Shown here in pieces: positions 1 through 7,689 of a stretch of DNA of 64,000 nucleotides; within the stretch, counting starts at the first letter, position 1; every line of letters starts with the position of its first letter. The position numbers and the translations under genes are program-made. Location of the stretch: assembly GCF_900141915.1 (NCBI RefSeq), contig NZ_FQZG01000005.1:1-64000 (forward strand), read 5' to 3'. Source of the DNA: Tessaracoccus bendigoensis DSM 12906 (GTDB taxonomy: Bacteria > Actinomycetota > Actinomycetes > Propionibacteriales > Propionibacteriaceae). The notes beneath the pieces are model-generated. The model worked only from the letters and a program-made list of their open reading frames with translations, did no database searches and had not been told where the DNA came from.

Positions 1-6
1 TGAGCA

Positions 7-1515
7 CTAACCGGAAAATGACTTGGGGGTGGGCAGGGTCTTGCGCCCCGGGGGTGGGTTCCGGGGTGTGAGGGTTGTTAGGGGTCAGGCCATGGGTTGT
101 AGGGAGACTTGGTAGCCGAGTGCTTGGAGGTCTCTGACGTGGTTTCGGACCTTTCGGTTACCGTCCACGCGGGTGGCGTAGTGGTCTGCTCCGAGTTCTT
201 GGTACGGGGTTTCGGGGTTGGCCAGGAGGTGCCAGATAGAGACCAGGATCGAACGGGCGACCGCTACCAGGGCTTTGAGTTTGCCGCGGCGTTTCACAAT
301 ACGGCGGTACCGTTGGCCGTAGAAGGTGTGGGTTCTACCTGCCGAGCTGGCTGCTTCACCGAGGACCCCTTTGAGGTACGGGTTACCTTTGCCGGTGCGA
401 CCGTTGGTTCGTTTCGCTCCGGATTGGATGGTACGAGGCGACAGTTTCGCCCAGGACACCAGATGGGCTGGAGTGGGGAACCGGCTCATGTCGAGGCCGA
501 TCTCAGCGATGATGGTCTGGGCGCTACGAGTGGCGATACCAGGGATCTTGCTGAGACGCTCAACAGCAGGCGAGACCACGGCATCGGGTCCGGTGCCGAT
601 GCCCGGGCCGGTGACGCCATCTCGATCGGTTCCCTGCGCTGCCGGGATCTGATCGATCAACTCGGTCAGCCGGCCGGTGATCTGGTCGATCTGACGGGTC
701 AGGGAATCGATCTGGTTGAGCAGGATCCGGGCAAGTTCACCATGATGGGTATCGAACCGGCCGGTGAGAGCTTCGACCAGTTCAGCATGCTTGACCTTCA
801 TCCGGCCCCTGGCCAAACCAGCCAGCACCTTCGGGTCCCGCTCGCCAGCGATCAACGCTTCAATCATGTCGCGTACCGAGAGCGTGTCCATCGAACTGGC
901 CACGGCCGATACCTTGATCAGAGCATCCTCGAGCAACTTCTCCAACCGGGCATAGTGGCGGGTGCGTTCATGGGTCAGATCGACCCGCATCCGGGAGTAG
1001 TCCCGCAGCACCCGAATCTCAGTAGGAGGCACGAACGAGGGCCTCAGCATTCCCCGCTCGGTCAGCTTCGCTAACCACACCGCGTCCAACTTGTCGGTCT
1101 TCGGACGCCCAGGAGCCTGTTTGACGTCATGGGCCCTGACCAGCTGCACATCCAACCCGGCAGCCTCCAGCAGATAGAACCAGATCCGCCAGTAATCGCT
1201 GGTGGCCTCCAAAGTGACCTTCATGACCTGCTCCTGGACCAACCGGTCACACATCTCGATCACCGCGTTGGTCGTGGCAGGCACCTCCCACACGCGATTG
1301 GATCGTTTCTGTTTGACCGGGTCAGGTACCCGTAGGCACACCATCCCCGAAGCCTTACCAACATCGACAGCAGCCACCCGCTCCAGGATCTGCTCATGAT
1401 CCTCATCCGAGAACTCCTCAGGCTCCATCATCGCCGCACCCTCCCTTCCGTTGAACAGCAGCGAATCACTCAACAACGGGTGCCCAGGGGGCCAAGTCAG
1501 GTAAAAAGCTGAACT
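7..1515 (-). mobile_element. IS110-family insertion element, apparently complete
   Basis: The element contains one intact transposase gene on the minus strand. An 8-base direct repeat CTAACCGG lies at 7-14 and 1516-1523, and subterminal inverted repeats TGACTTGG (19-26) and CCAAGTCA (1492-1499) lie just inside. Removing the element joins GAGCAC (2-7) to GTGCTC (1525-1530), giving the palindrome GAGCAC-TAACCGGC-GTGCTC, so the insertion went into the loop of a small dyad. IS110 elements make no classical target duplication; they recombine at a short core (CT in IS621) guided by a bridge RNA. The direct repeat starts with CT, which fits. Non-coding flanks of roughly 70-85 bases on each side of the gene are where a guide RNA would have to lie. 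The exact ends are ambiguous within the 8-base repeat. Confidence 0.8.
85..1431 (-). CDS. IS110-family transposase (DEDD, RuvC-like)
   Basis: The product is about 448 aa and looks full length. The N-terminal RuvC-like DEDD domain shows an Asp in VDVGK (about residue 23), a Glu in LEATSDYW (about 75) and two Asp in KTDKLDAVWLAKL (about 113 and 116). The C-terminal Transposase_20 domain contains a helix-hairpin-helix-like KIPGI segment and the SWAKLSPRTIQSGAKR and GKGNPYLK motifs typical of the family, which supplies the catalytic serine. The frame is open from a TTG at 1476, but ATGATG at 1431 is preceded by a purine-rich GGAAGGGAGGG and is the better start. The gene makes up nearly the whole element and no frameshift is visible, so the element could still be active. 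Confidence 0.88.
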   Translation of the reverse strand: MMEPEEFSDEDHEQILERVAAVDVGKASGMVCLRVPDPVKQKRSNRVWEVPATTNAVIEMCDRLVQEQVMKVTLEATSDYWRIWFYLLEAAGLDVQLVRAHDVKQAPGRPKTDKLDAVWLAKLTERGMLRPSFVPPTEIRVLRDYSRMRVDLTHERTRHYARLEKLLEDALIKVSAVASSMDTLSVRDMIEALIAGERDPKVLAGLARGRMKVKHAELVEALTGRFDTHHGELARILLNQIDSLTRQIDQITGRLTELIDQIPAAQGTDRDGVTGPGIGTGPDAVVSPAVERLSKIPGIATRSAQTIIAEIGLDMSRFPTPAHLVSWAKLSPRTIQSGAKRTNGRTGKGNPYLKGVLGEAASSAGRTHTFYGQRYRRIVKRRGKLKALVAVARSILVSIWHLLANPETPYQELGADHYATRVDGNRKVRNHVRDLQALGYQVSLQPMA

Positions 1516-1668
1516 CTAACCGGCGTGCTCGTAGCAACAGTGCGCGACCCGAAGGGTCAAGGCCCAACGCCAGACTATCCGACGGGTTCCAGTCCCAAAG
1601 TGTGTCACCGGCGTCACGGGCACCCAGCCCCATTTTCACGCCCGCGCGGCGTCCACGGAAGTGGAAAG

Positions 1669-1747
1669 ATGGACTATCCGGGGTTCGATGGGCCAGGAGC
1701 GCTCCAAATGGCCAATTCGGGCATCGAACCCGGACTAGTGCTCAACG
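1669..1747. repeat. Palindromic intergenic element with TTGAGCACTA-type end
   Basis: The left arm ACTATCCGGGGTTCGATG (from 1673) and the reverse complement of the right arm (about 1719-1745, reading TTGAGCACTAGTCCGGG then TTCGATGCCC) pair imperfectly. The interior holds a perfect dyad GGAGCGCTCC (1697-1706). The right-arm sequence TTGAGCACTA is shared with the element at 35155-35234, and GAGCACTA also forms one side of the IS110 target at the window start. A degenerate further copy, GACTATCCGACGGGTTCC, begins at about 1572. The rest of the 1524-1804 interval shows no supported gene; the ORFs there lack ribosome binding sites and recognisable products. Confidence 0.6.
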
Positions 1748-1804
1748 CCAACTCAACCCGAGCGCTCCACCCGAACGGGGAAGCCCCCGGGTCGGGCGGG
1801 CCGA

Positions 1805-2383
1805 CTACTTCTTCTTGTGGGAGATGACGCCCTCGGCGACGTCGCGCATCGACTTGCGCATGTCCATCGCAGTCTTCTGAATCCAGCGGAACGCCTCCGG
1901 CTCGGTCAGGCCGAGGTCGGTCTGGAGGATGCCCTTTGCCTGGTCGATGATCTTGCGGCTCTCGAACCGGTCTTCAAGATTGGCCAGCTCATCCTCGATC
2001 GCGGTGATCTCCTGGAAACGTCCCATTGCGATCTCGATCGCGGGCACCACGTCGGACGCGCCGAACGGCTTGACGACGTAGGCCATCGCCCCCGCGTCAC
2101 GGGCCCGCTCGACCAGATCGCGCTGGCTGAAAGCGGTGAGCATCACGATAGGTGCGATGCGCTCCTCCGCGATGATCTCGGCGGCGCTGATGCCGTCCAT
2201 CTTGGGCATCTTGACATCCAGGATGACCAGATCGGGGACGAGTTCCCTGGCGAGCTTGACAGCCTCTTCGCCGTCCGAGGCCTCGCCGACCACGTCATAT
2301 CCCTCTTCTGTCAACAACTCGACCAGGTCGAGGCGGATCAGCGCCTCATCCTCGGCAACGAGCACGGTTGGTTTCTTGTTCAT
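1805..2383 (-). CDS. pdtaR: ANTAR-domain response regulator (PdtaR-like)
   Basis: The product (192 aa) has an N-terminal receiver domain with the acidic pair in VAEDE (residues 11-12), phospho-acceptor Asp in VILDVKMP (about 56) and the conserved Lys in VVKPFG (about 106). A C-terminal ANTAR domain follows (about 125-185, KIIDQAKGIL and EAFRWIQKTAMDMR). ANTAR proteins bind paired hexanucleotide-loop hairpins in nascent RNA and act as antiterminators; the M. tuberculosis orthologue Rv1626 is activated by the kinase PdtaS. No kinase gene lies next to this one, as in M. tuberculosis. The frame opens with a GTG at 2395, but the ATG at 2383 with GGAAAGG upstream is a better start. It is divergent from the tRNA gene. 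Confidence 0.9.
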   Translation of the reverse strand: MNKKPTVLVAEDEALIRLDLVELLTEEGYDVVGEASDGEEAVKLARELVPDLVILDVKMPKMDGISAAEIIAEERIAPIVMLTAFSQRDLVERARDAGAMAYVVKPFGASDVVPAIEIAMGRFQEITAIEDELANLEDRFESRKIIDQAKGILQTDLGLTEPEAFRWIQKTAMDMRKSMRDVAEGVISHKKK

Positions 2384-2496
2384 GTTATTTGGCACCTTTC
2401 CCTCGCCCCGGGAGGCGAGCTTCGCTGGTCAACCCCCGTGAATACTACCGTTCACAGGCGAGTTTGCCCACTGAGCGCGCAACCCGGTTTTATGGC

Positions 2497-2502
2497 TAGA
2501 AT
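2497..2502 (+). promoter_or_regulatory. -10 hexamer for tRNA-Leu
   Basis: TAGAAT lies 12 bases before the mature tRNA 5' end, so transcription would start just ahead of the tRNA. I see no clear -35 at 16-18 bases spacing. Confidence 0.5.
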
Positions 2503-2514
2503 GATCCCTGCCCT

Positions 2515-2597
2515 GCCCGGGTGGCGGAATGGTATACGCGGACGGCTCAAACCCGTCTGGCCGAAAGGCCTTAGGGGTTCGACTCCCCTCTCGGGCA
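2515..2597 (+). tRNA. tRNA-Leu (anticodon CAA)
   Basis: The sequence folds as an 83-nt class II tRNA. The acceptor stem pairs GCCCGGG (2515-2521) with CTCGGGC (2590-2596), with one G-T wobble, followed by discriminator A. The anticodon stem GACGG/CCGTC holds the loop CTCAAAC, giving anticodon CAA, which reads UUG. A long variable arm (GGCCGAAAGGCC) and T arm AGGGGTTCGACTCCCCT follow, as expected for tRNA-Leu. The 3' CCA is not encoded. A strong hairpin follows directly. Confidence 0.95.
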
Positions 2598-2603
2598 CGA
2601 AAG

Positions 2604-2632
2604 AAGGCCGGGACCCAATGGGCCCCGGCCTT
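2604..2632. terminator. Bidirectional terminator between tRNA-Leu and pyk
   Basis: AAGGCCGGG (2604-2612) pairs with CCCGGCCTT (2624-2632), and inner ACCC/GGG pairing lengthens the stem. It separates the convergent tRNA-Leu and pyk transcripts. It lacks a long U-tract, which is common in actinobacterial terminators. Confidence 0.75.
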
Positions 2633-2643
2633 CCTGATTCAGG

Positions 2644-4077
2644 TCACTGATCCTCGAGGGTGTCCTTGACCTTGTGCACGCGCAGGTTGTTGGTCTTGCC
2701 AGGCACGCCCATCGGGGAGCCGGACACGATGACGATGCGCTCTCCGACCTCGATCATGCCCTTGTCACGGAGCTCGCGGTCGACGGCTTCGACCATGTCC
2801 TCCTGCTGGGTGAACTCCGGCGTGATCTGCGTGTCGACGCCCCACGTGACGGTGAGCGTCTGCCTGGTCGACTTCTCGGGAGAGAACACCAGCATGGGGA
2901 TCGGGGACCGCAGACGTGCGAGCCGACGACCCGTGTCACCGGACTTGGTGAACGCCACCAGGTAGCGCGCACCGACCCGCTCGGCGACCTCGGTTGCCGC
3001 CTTGGCGAGGATGCCACCGGTGGTGTGCGGGTCCCAGTCGATGATGTGGATCTCGGCGTGGCCCTCGCGCTCGGTCTTCTCGACGATGCGCGCCATGGTG
3101 GCTACGGTCTCGACCGGGAAATCTCCGACGGAGGTCTCGCCCGACAGCATCACCGCATCGGCGCCGTCGAGGATGGCGTTTGCCACGTCGGAGGCTTCGG
3201 CGCGCGTGGGGCGCGGGTTCGTGATCATCGACTCAAGCATCTGAGTCGCGACAATGACCGGCTTCGCCCACTTGCGGGCGGCGCGGATGATGCGCTTCTG
3301 GACCAGCGGCACCTCTTCGAGGGGCAGCTCGACACCCAGGTCGCCACGGGCGACCATGAACGCGTCGAACGCATCGATGATTTCCTGCAGGTTAGCGATG
3401 GCCTGCGGCTTCTCAAGCTTCGCGATGACAGGTAGGCGACGGCCAACCTCATCCATGATCTCGTGGACCCGCTTGATGTCGTCGCCGGAACGCACGAACG
3501 AAAGGGCGATCATGTCGACGTCCTGGCCGAGCGCCCAGCGCAGGTCACGCTCGTCCTTGTCGGACAGGGCGGGCACCGAGACAGCGACACCGGGCAGGTT
3601 GATGCCCTTGTTGTTCGACACCGGGCCGGGGACGGTGACCTCACACACGACATCGGTCTCGGTCACCTCAAGCGCACGCATCCCGACTTTGCCGTCGTCG
3701 ATGAGGATCTGGTCGCCGACATTCACGTCGCCCGGCAGGCCCTTGTAGGTGGTGGAGCAACGCTCCTGGTCCCCCATGATGTCGTCGACCGTGATGGTGA
3801 ACCGGTCGCCACGCTCGAGGTGGATCTTGGCATCGTCGGCGAACCTGCCGAGACGGATCTTCGGACCCTGTAGGTCGGCGAACACGCCGATGGTCTTGCC
3901 GGTGAGTTCCGAGGCGGCACGCACATTCCTGAGGCGGGTGCCATGCTCGTTGTAGTCGCCGTGGCTCATGTTGAGTCGCGCGACATTCATGCCGGCGTTC
4001 ACGAGTTCGACGAGGCGGTCAACTGTCTCGGCCGACGGGCCGAGTGTACAAACGATCTTTGCTCTACGCACGGCCAT
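2644..4077 (-). CDS. pyk: Pyruvate kinase
   Basis: This 477-aa protein is the usual length for bacterial pyruvate kinase, which converts phosphoenolpyruvate and ADP to pyruvate and ATP in the last step of glycolysis. It begins RRAKIVCTLGPS and contains the active-site segment IAKLEKPQAI with the catalytic Lys, the metal-binding VARGDLGVELP region and the nucleotide-site MLSGETSVGDFPVE motif, with an allosteric C-terminal domain after about residue 355. The ATG at 4077 abuts a TAGGCT -10 hexamer with no room for a leader; a GTG at 4071 is 6 bases from it and matches the start of the M. tuberculosis protein better, so the true start may be 4071. Confidence 0.96.
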   Translation of the reverse strand: MAVRRAKIVCTLGPSAETVDRLVELVNAGMNVARLNMSHGDYNEHGTRLRNVRAASELTGKTIGVFADLQGPKIRLGRFADDAKIHLERGDRFTITVDDIMGDQERCSTTYKGLPGDVNVGDQILIDDGKVGMRALEVTETDVVCEVTVPGPVSNNKGINLPGVAVSVPALSDKDERDLRWALGQDVDMIALSFVRSGDDIKRVHEIMDEVGRRLPVIAKLEKPQAIANLQEIIDAFDAFMVARGDLGVELPLEEVPLVQKRIIRAARKWAKPVIVATQMLESMITNPRPTRAEASDVANAILDGADAVMLSGETSVGDFPVETVATMARIVEKTEREGHAEIHIIDWDPHTTGGILAKAATEVAERVGARYLVAFTKSGDTGRRLARLRSPIPMLVFSPEKSTRQTLTVTWGVDTQITPEFTQQEDMVEAVDRELRDKGMIEVGERIVIVSGSPMGVPGKTNNLRVHKVKDTLEDQ

Positions 4078-4083
4078 AGCCTA
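4078..4083 (-). promoter_or_regulatory. -10 hexamer of pyk, leaderless type
   Basis: TAGGCT on the minus strand lies immediately before the annotated ATG and 6 bases before the in-frame GTG at 4071. The spacing to the GTG matches other leaderless starts in this window. Confidence 0.45.
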
Positions 4084-4117
4084 CCCGAACGCGCGCGCCT
4101 ACCCCATAGAGGTCGGG

Positions 4118-5032
4118 TTACCCGGCCCTGACCATCCCGAGCGCGTGCGCGAGATCTGCCGGGTAGGGAGATTCGAAGTGGACGAACTCCCCGCGGGTAG
4201 GGTGCGTGAACCCCAGCCCGACCGCGTGCAGCCACTGCCGCACCAGCCCCAGTTCGGCCGAAAGCCCGGGGTCGGCGCCGTAGAGCGGATCACCGACGCA
4301 GGGATGACCGATCGCAGCCATGTGCACCCGGATCTGGTGCGTGCGACCGGTTTCGAGGTGGACCTCCAGCAGCGTCGCGGCCCGGTGCGCCTCGAGCGTC
4401 TCGTAGTGCGTCACAGAGTGTCTGCCACCGTCGACGATGGCCATCTTCCAATCCGCGCTGGGGTGTCGCCCGATCGGCGCCTCGATGGTGCCGACGAACG
4501 GGTCGGGGTGGCCTTGGACGAGCGCGTGGTAGGTCTTTTCCACCACGCGGTCGCGGAAGGCCTGTTTGAGCACCGAGTAGGCGGCCTCTGACTTGGCGAC
4601 AACCATCAGCCCGCTCGTGCCGACGTCAAGTCGGCTGACGATCCCCTGCCGCTCGGCGGCCCCCGAAGTCGACACCGCCACCCCCGCCGCCGCGAGATGC
4701 TCGGTTATGGACGGGCCATCCCACCCGAGGCTCGGATGGGCCGCTACTCCGACCGGTTTGTCGACCACGACGATGTCCGCGTCCTCGAAGACGATGCCGA
4801 CGCCGTCGGCCAGTTTGGGCTCGACACGCTCAGGGGCCGACTCCTCGACCAGTTCGAGGAGCTCGCCACCAGTGACGCGCTGCGACCCCTTCACCACGAC
4901 GACGCCGCCAAGGAAGAGCGAACCCGAGTCGATCAGCGACTCCACCCTTGACCGGCTGTAACCCGACACGCGGGCCGCTGCCACGTCGACCCGTTCCCCT
5001 GCCAGGGCGTCGGGCACGATGAAGAGGCTCAA
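4118..5032 (-). CDS. rluD: RluA/RluD-family ribosomal RNA pseudouridine synthase
   Basis: The 304-aa product has an N-terminal S4-like RNA-binding domain (about residues 12-60, [16 protein letters not shown]) and a pseudouridine synthase domain with the catalytic Asp in [17 protein letters not shown], then [16 protein letters not shown] near the C-terminus. RluD converts uridines of 23S rRNA helix 69 to pseudouridine; exact target sites are inferred from the family. The frame is open far upstream, but a TTG at 5032 overlaps the lspA stop in TTGA and has GGAGGGG six bases upstream, so it is translationally coupled to lspA. The lspA-rluD pairing is common in Gram-positive bacteria. Confidence 0.92.
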   Translation of the reverse strand: MSLFIVPDALAGERVDVAAARVSGYSRSRVESLIDSGSLFLGGVVVVKGSQRVTGGELLELVEESAPERVEPKLADGVGIVFEDADIVVVDKPVGVAAHPSLGWDGPSITEHLAAAGVAVSTSGAAERQGIVSRLDVGTSGLMVVAKSEAAYSVLKQAFRDRVVEKTYHALVQGHPDPFVGTIEAPIGRHPSADWKMAIVDGGRHSVTHYETLEAHRAATLLEVHLETGRTHQIRVHMAAIGHPCVGDPLYGADPGLSAELGLVRQWLHAVGLGFTHPTRGEFVHFESPYPADLAHALGMVRAG

Positions 5033-5556
5033 CTCTGCCCCTCCGGTCGCCTGTCGCCCACGAAGCTCATGATCACGATGATCACGGCCGCGAACGTGAT
5101 GCACATGTCGGCCACGTTGAAGATAGCGAAGTTGGGCAGTTGGAACATGTCCACGACGTGACCGTGCAGCGGAGCGGGCGGCTGGAGGATCCGGTCGATC
5201 AAATTGCCAGTAATTCCGGCCATCAGCAGGCCGAGGGCGATCGAATGCCAAAGCCGCGTAATGCGGGGCAACGCATAACCGAGGCATGCGAGCAGCGCGA
5301 TGATCGCGAAACTGGAGAAGACGACAGTCGCGTTGGCCCCCATCCCGAACGCGGCGCCGGGGTTCCGGATCAGGTTGAGCTTGAGGAGCGGGCCGAGAAC
5401 CTCGACGGGCTGGCCCGGGGTCAGGTATGCGACGGAGGCCCACTTGACCAGTTGGTCGAGGCCGATGCCCAGGATTGCGATACCGCAGGCGATCAGGCCG
5501 ACACCGCGGTGTCGGAAACTCAGCGTCGTTCCTCTCGTTGCTTGCACGAGACGCAC
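5029..5556 (-). CDS. lspA: Lipoprotein signal peptidase (signal peptidase II)
   Basis: LspA is an inner-membrane aspartyl protease that cleaves the signal peptide from diacylglyceryl-modified prolipoproteins. Four hydrophobic segments are visible (about 18-38, 75-95, 103-122 and 145-165). The catalytic aspartates lie in GNLIDRI and FNVADMCI, and the NPGAAFG motif is present. The start is uncertain. GTG codons at 5556 and 5547 have no ribosome binding site and lie inside the upstream DksA-like gene. A CTG at 5523 overlaps that gene's TGA stop as CTGA and has AGAGGA six bases upstream, making a coupled CTG start plausible. The gene ends by overlapping rluD. Confidence 0.92.
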   Translation of the reverse strand: MRLVQATRGTTLSFRHRGVGLIACGIAILGIGLDQLVKWASVAYLTPGQPVEVLGPLLKLNLIRNPGAAFGMGANATVVFSSFAIIALLACLGYALPRITRLWHSIALGLLMAGITGNLIDRILQPPAPLHGHVVDMFQLPNFAIFNVADMCITFAAVIIVIMSFVGDRRPEGQS

Positions 5557-5946
5557 AAAGTGGCCCGTGGGAACACCTGGAGGCGGCCCTTGCCGATCGG
5601 CTGGCCGCAGACCTCACAAAGGCCGTAGCCGCCCTCGTCGAAGCGGGTGATGGCGAGCCTGAGCTGTTCGGCCATCTCGCGCACGTTCGCGGCGAGGGAG
5701 ACTTCCTGGTCGCGCTCGAAGTTGCTCGACCCGACGTCTGCGGGATCGCGGCCTGCGCCGTCGGTGCCCCCCCTTCAGAAGGGACTCCAACTCCGCCTCG
5801 GTGACGGCGATCCGGCGCTCGACGCGCGAGAGTTCATCTTGGAGGTCGGCGCGCTGTTCGGCAACCTCCTCGTCGGTCCACGGATCCTCCCCATCGAGGA
5901 CAGGGAGGACGACCGTAGGCTGGTCGGCATTCTTGGGCGTCGACAT
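5520..5946 (-). pseudogene. DksA/TraR-type C4 zinc-finger protein gene with apparent frameshift
   Basis: The first 60 residues, from the ATG at 5946 to ELESLLKGG, read in one frame. After a run of seven C (5767-5773, seven G on the coding strand) the family sequence continues one base over: about 82 residues with [14 protein letters not shown], then a C4 zinc finger CEVCGQPIG ... LCVSCKQ, ending at a TGA at 5520-5522. With six G the frame would be continuous, giving about 142 aa. In the published frame the protein instead runs into Arg-rich nonsense ending at 5614. DksA/TraR-like proteins bind RNA polymerase. Sequencing error, a real indel or slippage at the homopolymer are all possible. It has its own promoter and precedes lspA-rluD. 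Confidence 0.75.
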
Positions 5947-5982
5947 GACTTGTTTCTTTCTCGGGTCCGGACTGTTCGCCGA

Positions 5983-6010
5983 AGGCTACACCAGAAACGG
6001 GCCAATGCAA
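5983..6010 (-). promoter_or_regulatory. Promoter of dksA-like-lspA-rluD
   Basis: On the minus strand TTGCAT (6005-6010) is followed after 16 bases by TAGCCT (5983-5988). Transcription would start about 30 bases before the ATG at 5946. It lies just downstream of the wag31 terminator, so this operon has its own start. Confidence 0.55.
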
Positions 6011-6033
6011 GACCAGATCTGGGACAAGAGAAA

Positions 6034-6055
6034 AGTCGGCGCCGAAGCGCCGACT
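6034..6055 (-). terminator. Rho-independent terminator of wag31
   Basis: AGTCGGCGC (6034-6042) pairs perfectly with GCGCCGACT (6047-6055) around a CGAA loop. On the minus strand the stem is followed by TTTTCTCTTGT, a U-tract, so it terminates transcription coming from wag31 and probably the dcw cluster. Confidence 0.88.
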
Positions 6056-6077
6056 CTCCAATGGATTTCCGCCTCGG

Positions 6078-7031
6078 CTACGACTGATCCGCGTTCGCCA
6101 GCGCATCAAGTCGAGGGGTTTCGGAGCGCTTCTGCGCCAACTCGGGCACGCCGAGCGGTTCTGGGCGGTCCTCATTGAGCGAGCCGAGGAGACGCTGAAG
6201 TGAGCCGGTGAGGTTTTGGCGGTAGGAGCTCTCGAAGTCGCGCAGCGCATCCACCTTGTCGGTGAGTTCGCTCTGCTCGCGCTCCAGGTCGGCGAACAGA
6301 TCACGTCGACGTTCCGCGGTTTCCGCGTCGAGCGCAGCGGCCCGCTCGTCTGCCTCGCGAGTGGCCTGTTCCGCGTTGATCCTCGCCTCGGACTCGACAC
6401 GGTCGGCCTTGGTGCGGGCATCCGTCTTGATCTCGGTGGCGCGCTCTTCGGCTTCGTAGATCTTGCGCTCTGCCTCGGTCTGTGCCTCGTCGACAAGCGT
6501 TGTCGCCTGATCGGTCGCCATCTGAAGCAACCTTGTGACGGCCGGGGCCGCCTCCGCGCTGGCGGTGACGACCAGGTGCTCGGTTCCTGAGGCCGCCCCG
6601 GAGGTAACGTGCTCGGTGCGAACCCGGTCGAACTCGGTGCGGACCTGCTCAAGCTGGTTGCGCAGCGAATCGTTCTCGGCGGAAAGCTCACGGATACGAC
6701 CCTCGGCGGCTTCCTGCGCCGCCGAAGCATTGCCGGACGATCCGATGACGCCGCTCAGCCGCTCGATCTCGGCCTTGAGCTGTTCAATCTCACGGTCTTT
6801 GCCTTCTACGGTGCTGCGCAACTCCTGGTCGTCGGTGCCCTCCGGCTGCACGGCCGTGCCCGATGCCGAGTCGAGCTCACGGTGCAGCCGCTCGCGTTCC
6901 TTATCGAACTCGTCGAAGGTCAACTCCACCTTGTCGATGAAGGAATCGACGTCTCCGACCTGGTAACCGGACTCGCCGCGACGCGTCATACGGAAGCGGA
7001 TCTGACGGACCTCATCGAGGGTCAAGCTCAT
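6078..7031 (-). CDS. wag31: DivIVA/Wag31 polar growth and septum-site protein
   Basis: The 317-aa protein starts with the DivIVA N-terminal domain (MSLTLDEVRQIRFRMTRRGE and GYQVGDVDSFID, residues 1-35), which senses curved membrane. A long heptad-rich coiled coil covers about residues 35-95 and 100-290, rich in Glu, Arg and Ala. In actinobacteria Wag31 gathers at cell poles and directs peptidoglycan insertion. The start has GGAG upstream. It follows sepF after a 107-base gap; yggT, which often sits between these genes in actinobacteria, is absent. A strong terminator follows. Confidence 0.94.
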   Translation of the reverse strand: MSLTLDEVRQIRFRMTRRGESGYQVGDVDSFIDKVELTFDEFDKERERLHRELDSASGTAVQPEGTDDQELRSTVEGKDREIEQLKAEIERLSGVIGSSGNASAAQEAAEGRIRELSAENDSLRNQLEQVRTEFDRVRTEHVTSGAASGTEHLVVTASAEAAPAVTRLLQMATDQATTLVDEAQTEAERKIYEAEERATEIKTDARTKADRVESEARINAEQATREADERAAALDAETAERRRDLFADLEREQSELTDKVDALRDFESSYRQNLTGSLQRLLGSLNEDRPEPLGVPELAQKRSETPRLDALANADQS

Positions 7032-7138
7032 GTTTGCTCCAAGTTAACTGTTACTGAGTGGGTGACCGGTGGTCATGGATAGCCTAGCCGCCCCGGAGTA
7101 CGCCAGAAAAAGCACCCACCCCAAGGCGCGCAGGCGAC

Positions 7139-7618
7139 TCAGCTCTGGTTGAAGAACCCGCCGGTCGCGATGCGTTCCTTGTCCTCCGGGCCGACCACCA
7201 GGTGCTCTGGACAAAGCAGGAACACCTTCGAACTGACCCGTTCGATATTGCCCCGCATCCCGAAGATCAGCCCGGCCGCGAAGTCGACGAGGCGCTTGTC
7301 CTCACCGTCTTCCATATCCGACAGGTTCATGATGACGGGGATCCCGTCGCGGAAGTTCTCACCGATGACCCTCGCTTCGTTGTACGAGCGGGGACGCACA
7401 GAGACGATGCGGCTCAAGTCGGCAACCTCCTTCTCAGCGACAGGGACGATCTGAGGAGGTCGGCGGGCGGGAAGCTGCGCCACCGGAGGAGCCTCGCGGA
7501 CAGGCTCCTCATCGACGTAGACATCGCTGGTGAGTTCGCTGTCAGCGTCGAACGATTCGTTGTCGTAGCGACCGTCCTCGACGAGCCCCATCCACGCAGC
7601 AAGCTTGCGAACGCCCAC
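7139..7618 (-). CDS. sepF: Cell division protein SepF
   Basis: The 159-aa product has an N-terminal amphipathic segment (VRKLAAWMGLVEDG), an acidic, proline-containing linker (about 20-70) and the C-terminal SepF core (about 75-155, RSYNEARVIGENFRDGIPV and LVDFAAGLIFGMRGNIERVS). SepF tethers FtsZ to the membrane and is the main FtsZ anchor in actinobacteria, which lack FtsA. The GTG start at 7618 has AAGGAGG seven to eight bases upstream. It follows ftsZ directly; the ylmD and ylmE type genes that often sit between the two are missing here. Confidence 0.95.
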   Translation of the reverse strand: MGVRKLAAWMGLVEDGRYDNESFDADSELTSDVYVDEEPVREAPPVAQLPARRPPQIVPVAEKEVADLSRIVSVRPRSYNEARVIGENFRDGIPVIMNLSDMEDGEDKRLVDFAAGLIFGMRGNIERVSSKVFLLCPEHLVVGPEDKERIATGGFFNQS

Positions 7619-7689
7619 GATGCCTCCTTAATTGGTATCAGTGGAAGGTTAACCCGCCCGACCGACTTAGGAAAATGCGACGCGCCGCA

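Noticed and set aside
1525-1880. Two plus-strand open frames between the IS element and the ANTAR regulator.
   Set aside because: They overlap the palindromic element and the end of the regulator gene, lack ribosome binding sites and match no family.
5614-5769. Arg-rich C-terminus of the DksA-like open frame as read.
   Set aside because: It is the out-of-frame translation of a conserved zinc-finger segment visible one base over, so it is unlikely to be the functional C-terminus.
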